Shown here in pieces: positions 62,101 to 64,000 of a DNA stretch of 64,000 bases (position 1 is its first letter; each line of letters begins with the position of its first letter). The stretch lies in assembly GCA_021307315.1 (NCBI GenBank), contig JAJSPD010000001.1, positions 434,001-498,000 of the forward strand, written 5' to 3'. Made by a program: the position numbers and the translations under genes. The notes under the pieces are model-generated. The model had not been told where the DNA came from. It ran no database searches and was given only the letters and a program-made list of their open reading frames with translations. This DNA comes from Bisporella sp. PMI_857 (Eukaryota > Ascomycota > Leotiomycetes > Helotiales > Helotiaceae).

Positions 62101-62757
62101 TAGCGGTTTGATCTTCTCCAGGGAATGACTGAGCCACCTTCAGAATACTCGTGACTAAAGCCGCCAACGGAAAACGTGCCGTGCGCTTCTTTTGTAGAAA
62201 TATGCGAGGAGCCTACTTTTGTTGAAGCTAAATACAAACTGTCTCGCACCGCTCACAAAACCTCAGAAATAGCATGTTGGCTTGTAAATGAATGGTTCGA
62301 CCTCCCAGGTTGTCTTATCTCTACTGACGGACTGGTAAATCACTAAATATAGGAAATTTGCAGCGAGATTTCATGATGAAGTCTGCCGCCTAAGACTGTA
62401 ATAAACGTTTAGAACTTCGCTGACCTGTATTATTCGTAAATCGCCAAAGCGCGGTAGGTATAAGTCTTCATGTTGGTTCTACCAACCCTCGAGCTCGCCC
62501 AACATCTAGACAGGCGCCGAATCTCAAATCCCAATCGCTGTTGGCTCTAAAACACAAATCACATTATGAATGGTTAAATGTACATGTTTGTTCCCTTCAT
62601 ACCGTTCCATAGTCGCCAAGGGGTTCGTCTACCTGCAATGAACTCCCCCAAAAATCAACCAGCATTTCAATGTCGAAATGATCAAAGCTCGATCCCGAAG
62701 ACGCTCAATAACTCCCTGTCGGTAAAAATAATTTTCGTACCAATATATGCTCCCTAA
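59109..62757. other. Intergenic with a cluster of short imperfect repeats
   Basis: About 3.6 kb with no supported gene. Imperfect TAGCCG-containing units occur at about 59818-59920. The rest is AT-rich sequence with short featureless frames. Confidence 0.45.
59770..59920. repeat. Imperfect TAGCCGxxC repeats with small hairpins
   Basis: TAGCCGGACG, TAGCCGGGCTTGC, TAGCCGAGCATGC and TAGACGAGCTTGC follow one another at intervals of about 20-45 bp. Nearby CTACTC-TTAGCG-GAGTAG forms a perfect 6-bp stem, and GCTTGC-ACAT-GTAAGC forms a near-perfect one. It may be the decayed end of a mobile element. Confidence 0.4.
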
Positions 62758-64000
62758 TCAAAGTTTCCCGTGCCGTGCCTTGAAAATGGCTACCTTATCG
62801 TCATAAAAGAGTATCTCTCTCAGTCTCACGCGGACTTTGGATCGACCGTCGTCTGAGGTATCAGACTCGGAGCCTGAATCATCATCGTGATCAGAAAGTT
62901 CCGATTCGGTTTCATCAGGGTCAATCTGTGCCGCAATTGCGGTTCCATTATCATCTTCTTCCTCGTCATCATCATCTTCGCTTGCTTCGTCATCACTGCC
63001 ATCATCATCGGTTATGGTGCCCCCCGGACCCACGTTACCAAGGTGTGATGGTGTCTCAGGGATTCCATAGGACTCGTCGTGCGGTCTGTTTTCTAGGATC
63101 TCGAAACACTTGTGAGATATTCCAACATAGCAAAGTTCTACCTCAGGCCGAAGGACAATGACATCTACAATCTGCATAGCAAGATCTCGTGGGTCAAACG
63201 AGGGCGTGACGTGGTCTGCGATAAAAGGAATATTAAGGGAGCGAAGGTGTGGTATTTGAGGCAAGCGTTGTAGGAAATGGTGCTTGAAAAGTGTCAGTTT
63301 CATCCCCAAAGAATAAACAATATCAAGAGAACATAAGAAGTTTCTGCATACCCAGTCCTTGTACTCGATAGCTATGCTCAATTCTCGAAGGCTGCTCATG
63401 CGTCCGCTAGTGATGAAATTTAGAACATCACGGCTCGGCATCCAGGCTCGCCACCGTGGATTCTCCGAAGAACTCGTTGGACTCCTAGGAATTCCGTTCG
63501 AGCTATCTAGCATCAACTTCTTCAGGCTTCCTCGATGTCGTTTCAAAGGCCCCCGATAAATGGCGTCCTAGAAGCTCGAATTAGCCAAGGGCTAGGGGCA
63601 AAACCTGGATCAATAAATCTTACAATGGTAACAGTGGAGGCGGAAGACCGTTTGCGGTCTTGGAGGAACAGAATTTCCAAGGTATTCGGTGCCAATGTCT
63701 CTTTCAAGAAGGAAATAAGGGCAGGTGAGACAGCATCCGTGTGGACCTTCTTGATGTTCAGATGATACTGTGATGATGAGCCCAGCGGATTTTTTGAGGA
63801 AGGGTTGCAATGATTGATTGGTGGTGAAGGGTGAAAGTGTTTTCGAAGCATAACCCATAGTTTGTCGTGCTGTGCACAATCAAGGATCGTCAAGTTAGTC
63901 AAAATTGACCAGTCGAAGGCTTTGGCGAGCACAGAAATGGACAGAGGCACACGCTCTAACTCTAATGTTTGCAGCCTAAGTTTACCGTCAAGCGTTTCTC
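62758..64000 (-). CDS. Leucine-rich (F-box/LRR-like) protein with acidic stretch, 5' partial
   Basis: The gene runs off the right edge: the frame is open to base 64000 (ETLDGKLRLQTLELERVPLS). Two exons are visible, >64000-63624 and 63567-62758. They are joined by a 56-nt intron with a GTAAGA donor and CTAG acceptor that removes an apparent frameshift. The protein shows irregular leucine-rich spacing (LTNLTILDCAQHDKLW; GSLKKLMLDSS; MSSLRELSIAIEYKDW; LPQIPHLRSLNIPFIADHV). This is typical of fungal F-box or leucine-rich proteins whose F-box would lie upstream, outside this window. Near the C-terminus an acidic run (DDDGSDDEASEDDDDEEEDD) is followed by a short basic end. Function beyond a possible ubiquitin-ligase adaptor is speculative. 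Confidence 0.7.

Overview
This window comes from a filamentous ascomycete nuclear genome. Genes carry short GT..AG introns, mostly 45-200 nt and often with a CTAAC-like branch site. Intergenic stretches are long and there are no operons. The protein set is typical of Pezizomycotina: Zn2Cys6 and C2H2 regulators, a hybrid histidine kinase, a tyrosinase, small secreted cysteine proteins and a mitochondrial cytochrome c peroxidase. The overall character looks like a leotiomycete (Helotiales), but that is an impression and not a demonstrated placement. All exon models were built by hand from splice signals and frame continuity.

Region 1 (1-12 kb) is conserved housekeeping: a TUG/Ubx4-type UBX protein (+), ribosomal protein eL36 (-), cytochrome c peroxidase (+), a carboxymuconolactone-decarboxylase-like protein (+) and a TBC-domain protein (+) that lacks both catalytic fingers. 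Region 2 (12-31 kb) is more accessory. It holds a poorly conserved multi-membrane protein gene, a Zn2Cys6 regulator divergent from an MFS transporter (a plausible regulator/target pair), a small secreted cysteine protein missed by simple ORF calling, a large C2H2 zinc-finger protein, and a second small secreted cysteine protein with a proline tract and a dibasic site before its C-terminal tail.

Region 3 (32-48 kb) has a WW-domain protein, a GAF-type hybrid histidine kinase with an unusually long linker between its H box and ATPase domain, a secreted lactonase-like beta-propeller protein, and a synaptojanin-type protein with both Sac1 and 5-phosphatase domains apparently intact. Region 4 (48-64 kb) has a secreted tyrosinase with full copper ligands, a small Cys-rich single-pass membrane protein of unresolved structure, a second C2H2 regulator, and, running off the right edge, a leucine-rich protein with an acidic stretch.

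I saw no tRNA, rRNA, CRISPR array or intact transposon. Long gaps (about 7-9.4, 28-30.3, 31-32.7, 33.2-35.9, 38.6-41.5, 52.6-57.6 and 59.1-62.7 kb) hold no gene I can support beyond low-confidence fragments, microsatellites and one cluster of imperfect short repeats.
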